Translations under genes and position numbers: made by a program
Notes under the pieces: model-generated
The model's database searches: none
What the model saw: the letters and a program-made list of their open reading frames with translations, nothing else
What the model was told of the DNA's origin: nothing
Part shown: positions 11,601-19,077 of the stretch, in pieces
Layout of the letters: each line of letters starts with the position of its first letter
Position numbering within the stretch: position 1 is the stretch's first letter
NCBI GenBank assembly: GCA_024741835.1
Contig: JAENRP010000073.1
Location: forward strand, 123,985-170,262
Origin: Diplocarpon mali
Taxonomy: Eukaryota > Ascomycota > Leotiomycetes > Helotiales > Drepanopezizaceae
DNA: 46,278 bases
Reading direction: 5' to 3'

Positions 11601-12464
11601 ACGAGCGCGGACGCTACCCAACGGGGATTCGCAAACGCCACATACGAGTCGGCAGAAGCACGAAAGGCCCTGGATTCTCACTCCGCGATCTTGTCGGCGT
11701 CTATCACCAGCGCCGCAGAGGCGACAAGTGAGGCCGTGGACGCTCTGCAGAAGGGCATCGCTGCCGATGTCAAGAAGACGACGCTCGACCTGCAGCACAC
11801 CCTGGGCGGGCTCCAACTGCATCTGGAGCAGATCTCCGACACGCACAAGACGACCCTGGCCGGCCTGGGAGAGGAGATGCGGTGTCTCGATGGCCAGACA
11901 CACGACCGCCTAGGCAGTCTCGAGGTCACGAGCGTGCAGCAGCATGCCGCTCTGTTGAGCACAATCGACAAGGCCAGCACTTCCCTGCACCATTCCCTCG
12001 ACGGACTCCGCAGCGCCACGGGAGCTGTCGACGCTGCCGTGCGCGTCAACTCGGCGGCTATCGCGCGCGTCGATAAGGCCGTACTGGAGTCCTCTTCGCA
12101 GCTCAGGCACGCCATCGCAGACAGCGCCCGCGAGCTACTCTCGTCGCTCGACGAGGAGCTGCAAGAAACAGGTCGACGCGTGCGCAGCATCACCGAGATC
12201 GAGATGCCGCGCCTGGAGACCCTGGCCCGGCGTAACCGCGACGCTGTGGAGGTCATCGGCGGACGCGTGATCGGCACGGCGAAAAAGTTTGACGAGATGG
12301 TCGCGCATCACGGGCAGAAGCCCGCGAACGCGCTGGAACGTAGCGATATGCTGAGCGCGAGTGGCCGCCTGCGAGGCGGTAGCAACGCCAGCTCGACGAG
12401 GAGTCGGGACAGCTCGTATAGGATTTCGGCGATGGAGATTGCGCGAGACATGGCGAGGGGTTAG
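5679..12464 (+). CDS. Giant intronless coiled-coil protein, 2261 residues
   Basis: One uninterrupted frame of 6786 nt. The product is dominated by Ser/Thr/Ala/Glu/Leu-rich sequence with heptad-like spacing almost end to end, predicting long helical coiled coil. No enzyme motif, membrane segment or signal peptide is visible. The first 40 residues are basic and Ser/Pro-rich (WFKEKRQSS), followed by a more distinctive segment (about 40-115, AVLAAFASDAFKMAVASQVD) that may be the conserved head. The tail from about 2160 has a basic patch and a Ser/Arg/Gly-rich end. Two internal duplications are visible: 86-residue units at residues 867 and 953, and 58-residue units at 1309 and 1367. Start: ATG 5679; the Met at codon 3 is equally possible. 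I do not recognise a named family. A structural, tethering or cytoskeletal role is inference from architecture only. It is intronless, whereas most of the other genes here are split. Confidence 0.9.
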   Translation: MSMKGSPIGWFKEKRQSSYSGSPNARRPATALPLGEDRDMAKTVEQAVLAAFASDAFKMAVASQVDPAFARHQERLNQIRTTNLNLESTLQSHVEDIPQLLETIQNHLTSLVIPDYRQDLDSLGVGQEKLERKLDDLEVPEHGRQLSDIASAQSQLLKTLESRFDGLASRIDEFDRKLGELEGSVVSADLRSAIRFGEISNELQDRNTTLGDRLWGVEREMGKKVDALQRKVVAACEEVGKSVRSTHEAVEMVHAKLDEDDVLAAVNKGNSRAEFSEKAFRRSIAAIQDKVANFDASVISSQTARLEVIERGVSDFKKEAEAARNLASVSSKFLSANTSKLDNIAAAVGKIQITVDSTSESCQEVSESLEQNASSIKEDVEAVRMHVRALDSLAVSQGKRLSEATNSVTRMESTLIERNATAISRLEDLESSISRVEDGLKPLSAHTMKLENLQTNLAGATKEIKPHRAILDDLTSILSELRSNVDTAISSHSESLETIQQKVCDTSKVDLLASSLSQMQSQIEQKISSSLESTSRSTIEQINSHMGVVDLKLQAGFNSVTEHASHHAEKSVGSITELLQQVRSTQAYLGNEKAEISEQFRSMRELVEANQAAHKEDAISTRQLLQDAHEASKDDEILLQIESWTEKCISKQAAEIASVKEILESSRGHGEALDKSIADLGEKSAQISEFLRSGDLESSSSARELAAIKSILENGTTLAAVKESASTTEQAIRIVQASLQELQGDSTTSRIEQLVLQSVASMATAHESINAIGSKITSSEEAIQATVREVQTALATNVSGATMDIKTSTVDTVAGLKTDLSSTVTSSMDALSAEVKAIDLSSTTTALESLKEQVLLSSQASQDKTHLAAEKIMFSVSAAIESLCKEVQNRGDTHSRELQQNVSALSQLEEVTKTALASNATNSEQLTTIQQNIEVLKREISTSVKMAQDHTELAAEGVKSSIATAIELLTTDVRDFGNVHTRELQHNATSLTNLEELAKTHSASISEQLVRIQKSIDPISEVPDNVTLLLTSVKELDRTAKSNAMSLSSMQESILACGAELGTVSTELKTVIEASGSKTLLAVEASHAIVSELRQASEDRFGKVLGGIEEVDATLVKIAVEVGHANASLTTLSTVCQDIPVIMESAREFEAVQLGASKESKASQAAILDTVAGTAAVLLSVRSDVGGIVGSLGRAHRMQDAASEAQARILSVLETNSTDLHDIEETVKQGSVYTKELSETLASSISGLETSILASNAESKTTVISEIAALGSGVTREVSAINTSLERASSERVESLEALQLGISGLKKVVVEGSTGLRTTILSELGAVASKFSEGTDKINIGLEKASFKWEEGLESSKMCITDLEKVVVESYTGSRTIILSELEGIASKVSEETDKINSEFEKAAKEWKEGFETSRLDISALASSTVQDNAGLRAVVMSGLESIKSDITSGLEGINNGSETAAADIKSSTEAIRSDIAEFSSHMDERAGCSETAIISELTSTKLELVNRTQELHAVVAKSAVDAEKAQDSLLSSLRSEARSIGEAVAVHADRSEKAVESKLEAAQVSIFLEVENTKKALNTDLFAIQSSIKESRDSLDTIFSDVSAKFDFAASESAKRHEVTRATLALESKSISDLVLREIQSANGVVDLAKGSVVAEIENTRNSLGSSFKSNQESLQECIECLKTEIVSGLKDVSSNSTKAHEATVVSMQTDSKLLSDTVLREVAKTNEAVEDFKQTASSASEATQAWLESIRGSLGTISENLSNEFKAAANERRDVGEIQDSQISRLADSVQQQRSESRGAVEAAHQELLSGFGGITKSLATMRDILEERTDTLANSLNMGFSDATVQRTTATKAREADTAALSGSIKREAETTRIALESAQDGVNSVSAHLDTIRQSIKSSQTVADSISGAVSRGFAEASTQQDEASRVLTALSTSVLQEASTTRAAVCSAQEIVTAEVQKVHASLGSSVQTSADATQRGFANATYESAEARKALDSHSAILSASITSAAEATSEAVDALQKGIAADVKKTTLDLQHTLGGLQLHLEQISDTHKTTLAGLGEEMRCLDGQTHDRLGSLEVTSVQQHAALLSTIDKASTSLHHSLDGLRSATGAVDAAVRVNSAAIARVDKAVLESSSQLRHAIADSARELLSSLDEELQETGRRVRSITEIEMPRLETLARRNRDAVEVIGGRVIGTAKKFDEMVAHHGQKPANALERSDMLSASGRLRGGSNASSTRSRDSSYRISAMEIARDMARG
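8277..8792 (+). repeat. Two 86-residue coding repeats inside the coiled-coil gene
   Basis: The segments starting at 8277 and 8535 (258 nt apart) encode aligned blocks: both begin LAAE, share a THSRELQ/VHTRELQ core, then a QLEE/NLEE heptad and a SEQL..IQ stretch. The protein similarity is clear, but the DNA has diverged, so this is an older duplication than the 58-residue pair. Confidence 0.75.
9603..9950 (+). repeat. Two 58-residue coding repeats inside the coiled-coil gene
   Basis: Copies at 9603-9776 and 9777-9950 (period 174 nt). Both begin GTGGTTGTTGAG and contain TATTTTGTCAGA. Both encode VVVE...ILSEL...SEETDKIN-like blocks followed by a KWEEGLE/EWKEGFE segment. Nucleotide similarity is high in the first half and fades towards the end of copy two, as expected of a fairly recent in-frame tandem duplication. 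Confidence 0.8.
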
Positions 12465-14598
12465 GCGAGAGGATCTTCCTTCATTTCACATTCATTCCAC
12501 ACCCACTTTACTGTCCTTTCTCTCTCCTTTTCCTTTCACCTACCATACTTTTCCTGACTCTACTATACACTGGGGGAGGTCGGGCAGGTTGGTGGAGGAG
12601 GCACGACGATAATCATCAACGAAAGGCTTGGATTGAAAAGCTCTTTACAAGTAGTCTGAGCGGAGTCTGTTTGGCTTATATGTATGGATAGCGGGACTTG
12701 GAGGTTTATATAGACACGAGATAGGATAGCATCTCTCTGCACCGAATACCACTTCTCTTAGACTCTTTAATCCGCTGGCCATCTATCTCTATGGAGAGAA
12801 AAGAGCACCGATATGCAGTTCCTCAAGATAGGTTTAACCTTTACGAAGTGATACGACTCAGCTTAGTATCTCATTCAACGAGTATATACTCATGCGATCA
12901 CATTAACATTCCTGATTGCTTTCATCAAGATTGCGAGTTCCCGGGCCTGCACATGCTTGCTTCCGCACTTACCAGGCGGGTGTTCTATGCTCCTGCGTAC
13001 TAAAGTGGGTTAGTCACCTAAGACTGCCAGACTGGTTGCCCGATTCCCTAGGCGGTCCCTAGCTCTGAGGGGAAACCGGTCGCTGCTGCTCGATTACTCC
13101 AGCGGCTTTGGGTCATCGTGGAATGAGGGGCTACTTGGGTTGTTACATTCATGGGTGTGGTTTTGCGTTGTGTTCTGAAGAGTGAAGAGTAAAAAGGTAC
13201 GCTGGAAAGGGGTGTTTTATCATCGCAGGCCAAACAAACCCGATGTGTGCATATGTTCAAGGGTAGATTTTGCTGGCTCTGCCAGGTTGAACTAACTTAC
13301 TCTCATGTGGTTCTCGCGGGGCCTGGGACGAAGGATATGATTGTTGTGAGCTCTGGAGAATAGCTGGTGCTGATATCTGTACCAAGCTAGTACAAACTTG
13401 CCCGAGGAGGGAGGGTGATGTTATTCGTCTTCTTGGATCGACGCTTCTTCTGAGTGGTGCGTGCAAAGTACGGTGGTTTAGGAAGCGGGAGCGGGAGCGG
13501 GAGCGGGAGCGGCTTCGGATGCCGGTCCGACGGGATGGCCCGAGCGACTGTTGGTAAGGCCCGAGTTGCTGCCTCAGGACTCTTTGCCGAGGCGTAGAAG
13601 GTAAATCAATGATGGCTCACCGCTTGCACTCCCTAGGAGGTCAAGCCGATACATACTATGGTAGTACTACGACCTCCGTGCTAAGACCAGGTCTATCGAT
13701 GTGCTTCACGAAATGGGTGAGTGATCTGCCACAGGGCCGAGCAGACCAAGCACAAAAGGTCTCGGACAGAGACGGGGAGTGCGAAGAGGGGTCATAGTAG
13801 ATGGGAGCTGGCGGGGAGGGCACGAGTTTGACTTTGAGGGAGGGCGGCAGATTCCTCCATGTACAAGTGTCAATGACAAGGCCTCTTCTGCATGGTGCGC
13901 AGGCAGCTGAGTCGAGTGTTGATTCAACGGAAGAGAACAGACCATGGGAGGAAGAAGAAGCGCATGGGGTAGTCAGGTCAGTACAACGATTTCTATCCTC
14001 GCGCTTACTACGGGTGCTATGGAATCTGTAACGTAGCCTGGTCGAGGCAACGCCTTAACATGTCCCAAATCCCCGTGCCACCATCGAAGTTCTGCGGCAA
14101 TATCCTCTATCTATTGCGTCACATCACATCACCTCATCGTCGGCCTCCGCTGCTTTTCAAGCACGCTGACAAACCGTCATGTAAGCCGGCGGGCGCACCA
14201 CGGGAAAGGCGGTGTATCACAACCCCGCGGCAGAACGCCAACCTCACTTCACCTCCCCGCCCTCACGGCCTCGTGGGATGGCATTGCATGGCGACTGGAA
14301 TGCGAGACGCCATTTCAACGCAGAGGTATGTAACCCGGCAGCGCAACTTACACTGCGCTGATATACCGTGGCCGTGTTGACTTGGTTTACGGCGAAGTAG
14401 CTGCACAGTCTTGAGGGGAGATCTAGCAGCAGTGGATATTCGGGGGCTTTACGACCTAGCACAAAGTTAATTGCGCCGAGTTGGGTGGGCAGCGATGGCG
14501 TCTCTGCTCCGGGGACTCGCTGGCGCGAGGCTGCGGGCCGGCCTTGGGTCTGTGCAGGTACGAGGGGGGGGAGGCGGAGGGGGAGCGGCGAGAGGGCA
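12465..14598. other. Intergenic region without recognised gene
   Basis: The 3' flank of the coiled-coil gene begins with a pyrimidine-rich stretch (12479-12560). Open frames up to about 160 codons occur (for example on the minus strand around 14244-14726) but show no domain or consistent splice structure. A G-quadruplex motif lies at 13487-13507. An in-frame upstream extension of the nitroreductase gene starts inside this region, at 14495. Confidence 0.5.
13487..13507 (+). other. G-quadruplex motif
   Basis: Four GGG runs (13487, 13493, 13499, 13505) are separated by AGC triplets, a canonical G3N3 pattern on the plus strand. It sits in intergenic DNA downstream of the coiled-coil gene. Whether it folds in vivo is unknown. 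Confidence 0.7.
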
Positions 14599-14605
14599 TA
14601 TAAAA
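14599..14605 (+). promoter_or_regulatory. TATA box of the nitroreductase gene
   Basis: TATAAAA lies 136 nt upstream of the ATG at 14741 and is followed by a CT/CA-rich leader, a normal layout for a fungal core promoter. It supports the start at 14741 over the in-frame ATG at 14495, which lies upstream of this box. Confidence 0.6.
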
Positions 14606-14740
14606 GCGTCTGTCCCCTCGCCTGCGTCGCCATCTCTAACATCATCCTACCACTCCAAGTCCAGGTCCAACTCCATATCCAGCGACAGATCTCAAAACCA
14701 CCAGCCAACACACCGGCCCTTCTCAACCACCACCGCCGCC

Positions 14741-15457
14741 ATGTCCGGATCCGCCGCCTACCTCGGCGCCGTCAAGGCGCGCCGGACCATCTACGCCCTG
14801 AAGAAGGAGTCGCCCATCCCCGACGACAAGATCCAGGAGATCATCAAGGAGGTGGTGCTCGCGACGCCGAGCAGCTTCAACAACCAGACGAACCGCTACG
14901 TGCTGCTGGTCAAGGAGGAGCACGACAAGCTGTGGGAGATTGTGAAGAGCGTCATCAAGGCCGTCGTGCCGGCCGAGGCGTGGGAGAGCAGCGAGAAGAG
15001 GCTGAATGGCTTCAAGGCTGGCTACGGGACTGTGAGTTTGCCGTGCTCTCTCTTCATCCGCTCCCTCTCTCTAGCACCTCTCCTGCCCACACCGACCACC
15101 TCTGTTCACGACCAAAGCTCAGGCTAACCCGCGACGCAGATCCTCTTCTTCGCCTCGCGCAAAGCCATCACGCGCACGCAAGAAGCCTACGCCATCTACG
15201 CGGATCGCTTCCCGCCCTGGGCGGAGCAGTCGCTCGCCATCGCGCAGGCGACGCTGTGGACGGCCCTCGAGACGGAAGGGCTGGGCGCCAACCTGCAGCA
15301 CTACAACCCGCTCATCAACGAGAAGGTCGCCGAGACCTGGGGCATCGACAAGGACTGGGAGCTGAACGCGCAGCTGGTGTTTGGCACGCCGGCCGCGGGG
15401 CCGGGGGAGAAGACGGCCCTGCCGTTGGAGGAGACCTTGAAGAGTTTTGGGGTTTAG
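14741..15457 (+). CDS. Frm2/Hbn1-type nitroreductase
   Basis: Two exons, 14741-15031 and 15140-15457, joined in phase 0 across a 108-nt GTGAGT...GCAG intron; 202 residues. It has the small fungal nitroreductase pattern: VKARRTIYAL near the N-terminus (FMN phosphate contact region), ATPSSFNNQTNR at about 46-57, and the C-terminal block ETWGIDKDWELNAQLVFG. Such proteins bind FMN and reduce nitro-compounds or quinones with NAD(P)H. The yeast relatives Frm2/Hbn1 are linked to fatty-acid signalling and oxidative-stress responses. The start at 14741 is favoured by the TATA box at 14599. However, the frame stays open upstream to an ATG at 14495, adding 82 residues that begin with an Arg-rich amphipathic-looking stretch and end in RPFSTTTAA, which resembles a mitochondrial leader. 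No operon-like neighbour; the next gene is convergent. Confidence 0.93.
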
Positions 15458-16997
15458 GAGATGGTCTTTGGGGGGTAATGGAGGGGTAGATTTTGTTTGG
15501 AGGGGCAGATTGTGTAGGGAGGAGAGAAAGGTCCCGCATAGCAGGGTGGAGTTGATAGACTATCGGTATTTTCCTACTTTACCTAATTCCTCCTTGATGT
15601 CTTTCACCTCCCCACCTCTCTCCCTCTCTCCCTCCACTCTGATCCCCTCTTCTCCCTTCCACCTCTGCATCTCCATCCTCCGCACCAGCCGCTCGCGACA
15701 CGGGAACCAGAAAAACGCAAGAGGGAAAGATCCCCCCCCCCCCTTCTCCGAAAGCTGGAATGGAAAGCGCCCGCTCCCAGGCCATCCGAATCCAACCTCT
15801 CTCTCTCGACCGAGATCCAAACCTCCCACATACCAGCCCCGCGAGCTGCTCTACCTAGCATCAGCCCAAGACACGAAGCATAGCTATTTGCAACACGCAC
15901 ACTGGTCACCTTAAAGAGAGCGAGGGTCTCGCGAATGTGGATCGCCCAGGCATGGCCGGGTTTAATATTCAGCGTCGCATTTCTTGCAACCCCTTGCGCC
16001 GTCCTCAGGCGAAGCGGAAGAGAAAACCGGGAGAAAAGAAGAAAAAGAAAAAAAGAAAAAAGTAAAAATTTGAAAGGTAAAAGAGATTAAGGGAAAAAGG
16101 GAAAAAGGGGATAAAGGGAAAAAGGGGGGAAAAAGAGGAAGAAAGAGAAAGAAAAGGAAAAAGAAAAAGAAAACCAGAAGCGCCTCAATCCCAGACCAGG
16201 CCCGAGACGGGGATCCCTCCCTCCCCGTATGAGAAAGACCCGTCTACACCCAGACAACCCCCACGTTTCCGCACGATCGAGAAAGGTGGGAGGATCTGTG
16301 TAAGGGGGGTTGAGTTTATACATGTATTTATTTAGATCCATATATACATATACAACGAGAATCCCTAGGGGAGCAAACACGCAAACAAGCACAAGTAGAC
16401 GTAATGGCAAGCGTGCCAATGAGGATTTACATTTTTTGCATCCATTCCACGCCTCGTTCAGTCCACTTCTATTCTACGGTCAATCCGCTTCCATTCTGCC
16501 TGCCCATCTCGCTATCTATTCACCTTATCCCCTCTGCTTGCCGCTGGCTCCCTCTCTCCGCGTACAGGTACCTTGACGATGCGACGTAGAGTGATAACTC
16601 CACTCAGCTCTTCCATTCTAGCTGCACCATCTTTTGCCTTTTCTTTTGCCTCCCTCTCGCCCCCCTCCCTTCTCCCCCCTCCCCGCATCGCTGCTCGCTC
16701 GTCTACCCCTGCCGCCCCAAGTCCCAGAACGCCTGCGGCGCAATATGTCGGCAATCAAATATTCTGCGAGAGTCCTCCAAGCCTCGACAAAGATCCAAAT
16801 CCAGACCTAGGTTCAGATCCATCCGAGAAGGAGACGCCGTATTCCATGTAGAGCCCACGACCGACACGCCGCGAAAAAGAGAACCCCCCCAAGACCATGG
16901 CCAAAGGCCCAGAGGTCCAGTCGCCTGCGAGGGTGAAACACATCCAGCGCCCCATCCCCGAGTCCAGGGCGGCTGGGGGTGAGCAAGAGGAGCAAGA
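15458..16997. other. Convergent intergenic region with purine tract
   Basis: This is the 3' flank of both the nitroreductase (+) and the reductase (-). It has pyrimidine-rich stretches (about 15590-15680, 16620-16690), a C run near 15735, and a long homopurine tract (separate entry). I see no gene. The open frames here are products of biased composition. Confidence 0.5.
16011..16165. repeat. Homopurine low-complexity tract
   Basis: About 155 nt in which the plus strand is almost all A and G, with runs such as GGGAAAAAGGG and AGAAAAAGAAA and very few pyrimidine interruptions. Such tracts can adopt triplex (H-DNA) structures. It lies between two convergent 3' ends. Confidence 0.75.
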
Positions 16998-18863
16998 TCA
17001 CCAGGTCTCCGCGGTGTACTGGCCATTCTCCCGCTTCAGCTTCCAGAAATTCTCGGCCTCGGCCCGTCCCAGGTTGCCCTTCCGCATCACGGCATCCACC
17101 AGCGCCTCCTCGACGCCCTCGCCCATGCCCTTGCTGCTGCCGCACACGAACACGCGGCCGTCGAGCGAGTTGATGATGAACCAGACCAGGTCGGCCTGGG
17201 CGCGCACCTCGTCCTGCACGTACCGACCCTGGCCCGCGTGCTTGCGGCTCTGCACCACCTTCTTGACCTCGCTCTCGTGCACGCCCCACTCCCCGCTGTA
17301 CAGCTCGTCGAGGAGGGAGTCGCGCACGCCCTGCAGGACCCAGACCTTGTTGGCGCAGTTGGCGTTCTTGAGCCGGCGCTGGACGAAGCCGCGGAAGGGG
17401 GCCACGCCGACGCCGGCGCCGATCAGCAGCATCGGGCCGTCCGACACGAACTCCTTGGCGAGCGGGTTGGCCATGAGCCCCTTGAACATGGGCACCCGCA
17501 GGTCGGGCTTCGAGCCGGCCGCCTCGGCGGCGAGGAAGGCCTGGGCCTGGCGCTCGAAGAACCCACTGCCCACGCCGGTGCGGGCGCCGCCGCGCCAGTC
17601 GGGCGTCTCGTGCACGGTGACGGCGATCTCGACGAGGCGACGGCAGCCCGAGGCGGGCACGCAGTTCTCGTGCGGGTCGTTGGACAGGCTGTAGAAGCGC
17701 GGCATGAGCTGCTGGAGGTGCGAGAGGAGGGCGTCGAGCGGGGGCTTGGACGAGGGGAAGGCGTGGAGCAGCTGCGGCACGGTGATGTGGGGCCCGGTGC
17801 GGAGGTCGCAGAACGAGCCCTGGCCTTCGGCCGAGCAGAGGTAGCGCAGGATCTTCCTCTCGTTGGGAGCGGCGGCGTGCTCGGCGAGGAGACGGAGGAG
17901 CGGCTTGGTGGGCGGGTAGGACTGGATGTCGCTGCACCAGGTCAGCAGGTCGCGGCGGGTGGTGGTGAGCTCGCGCGGCCGGTCGTCGCCCCAGACCGTC
18001 GGCCAGCGGCCCCCGTCGGTCCGGACGAGGACCGGACGGTCGCGCAGGGAGCGGGGGACGAGCAGCAGCTCGAGCAGCTCGTCGACGAGCGACGCGTCGT
18101 TGGGGGCGACCATGCCGATGGCGCCCCCGACCTTGAAGTCGACGCCCAGCTCCTCCGGGTAGTCGGTGACATCGAGGTCAAAGTGGTAGGTCCTCTTCTC
18201 CGCCCCGGGCCTCGTCAGCTCGCGGCAGTTGTAGATCTGGGCCGAGTAGACGCGGTAGGGAGGATGCGGCTGCACGAAGCCGGGCGGGTGGGTGCCGGTG
18301 CTGGCGACGGCGACGGCGGGCTCCGTCGTCGTGGGAGCCCGCGGGGTAAAATCCGTGGCGGCGGTGGCGGGCGCGCTCGGTGAGATCCCCGAGGCCGTCG
18401 GCGCGGGCAGCACGACGCCCTTCTTGAGGGACTCGACGTGGATCGTCTGCGGCGGCAGATCCGCGATGCCAGACAGTGTCGTGGGCAGAGGGCCGATCTT
18501 CAACTGGAGCGCCCTGAAGGCCTGATTGTCTGGCACCGCCACCGGCTCCCAGGTGAGGCCATCGCTCTTCGGCACGGCCATGCAGCACCCCCCGCCACAG
18601 CACTTCTCCACCAGGCGTGTCCCCGGCTCCCCGATGATTCGTTGTAGGTCGGCGGCGTTCTGGGAGAGGAGTCTGGTCGAGGCACGACGGGGCCGGGGCG
18701 GCTCTTCGATCTCGTCGGCGGAGGAGGACGAGGAGTAGCTCAGGGCGGGCACGGCGGATCTCGCCATGGCGGGCTCCTCTGGAATGCAGTGCGACGTCGT
18801 CAGCGTGCGGAGGGCGACCGGTCGGGACATGGTGACGGTGGGCAGGATGGGTTGCCGCCGCAT
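16998..18863 (-). CDS. Flavodoxin-less FAD/NADP(H) reductase with CCGGGCC motif
   Basis: Single exon, 621 residues. The C-terminal two-thirds is a ferredoxin-NADP reductase module of the cytochrome P450 reductase/sulfite reductase type: RFYSLSND (389-396, FAD), a GSGFF turn (432-436), GAGVGVAPFRGF (482-493, NADP pyrophosphate), CGSSKGM (574-580) and a terminal Trp621 that would stack on the flavin. The connecting helical domain (about 250-385) is present. The FMN-binding flavodoxin domain of true diflavin reductases is absent. In its place is a Ser-rich N-terminus and a Cys cluster CCGGGCC (88-94), which could bind a metal or Fe-S centre (inference). Electron acceptor unknown. No signal peptide; the N-terminus up to about 45 is basic and Ser/Thr-rich, so organelle targeting is possible. 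Start: ATG 18863, with ATG 18830 as an alternative. A minisatellite begins 7 nt upstream. Confidence 0.88.
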   Translation of the reverse strand: MRRQPILPTVTMSRPVALRTLTTSHCIPEEPAMARSAVPALSYSSSSSADEIEEPPRPRRASTRLLSQNAADLQRIIGEPGTRLVEKCCGGGCCMAVPKSDGLTWEPVAVPDNQAFRALQLKIGPLPTTLSGIADLPPQTIHVESLKKGVVLPAPTASGISPSAPATAATDFTPRAPTTTEPAVAVASTGTHPPGFVQPHPPYRVYSAQIYNCRELTRPGAEKRTYHFDLDVTDYPEELGVDFKVGGAIGMVAPNDASLVDELLELLLVPRSLRDRPVLVRTDGGRWPTVWGDDRPRELTTTRRDLLTWCSDIQSYPPTKPLLRLLAEHAAAPNERKILRYLCSAEGQGSFCDLRTGPHITVPQLLHAFPSSKPPLDALLSHLQQLMPRFYSLSNDPHENCVPASGCRRLVEIAVTVHETPDWRGGARTGVGSGFFERQAQAFLAAEAAGSKPDLRVPMFKGLMANPLAKEFVSDGPMLLIGAGVGVAPFRGFVQRRLKNANCANKVWVLQGVRDSLLDELYSGEWGVHESEVKKVVQSRKHAGQGRYVQDEVRAQADLVWFIINSLDGRVFVCGSSKGMGEGVEEALVDAVMRKGNLGRAEAENFWKLKRENGQYTAETW

Positions 18864-18869
18864 GTAGGT

Positions 18870-19077
18870 TGTGGATGGTGTGGTGGATGGTGTCGTGGGT
18901 GGTGTCGTGGATGGTATCGTGAATGGTGTCGTGGATAGTATCGTAGATGGTTTCGTGGATGGTGTGGTGGATGGTGTGGTGGATGGTGTCGTGGATGGTA
19001 TCGTGGATAGTATCGTAGATGGTGTCGTGGATATTATCGTAGATGGTATCGTGGATAGTATCGTAGATGGTATCGTG
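18870..19077. repeat. 12-bp minisatellite at the 5' end of the reductase gene
   Basis: About seventeen degenerate copies of GTGGATGGTRTC (plus strand), with GTGGATGGTGTG and GTGGATAGTATC variants. On the minus strand it reads as (CC)ATCCAC-type repeats ending just before the reductase ATG. In the reductase frame the array is fully open and encodes Thr-Pro-Ser-Thr-like repeats, although no in-frame ATG was found upstream. Confidence 0.9.

Noticed and set aside
14485..15489. 334-codon frame across the nitroreductase
   Set aside because: It is a shifted frame of the real gene, composed of Arg/Gly/His-rich nonsense typical of such shadows.
16813..17937. 374-codon minus-strand frame in the reductase
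   Set aside because: Alternative frame of the same GC-rich gene; the 621-codon frame holds all FAD/NADP motifs.
17238..18383. 381-codon plus-strand frame opposite the reductase
   Set aside because: Antisense shadow produced by high GC content at third positions.
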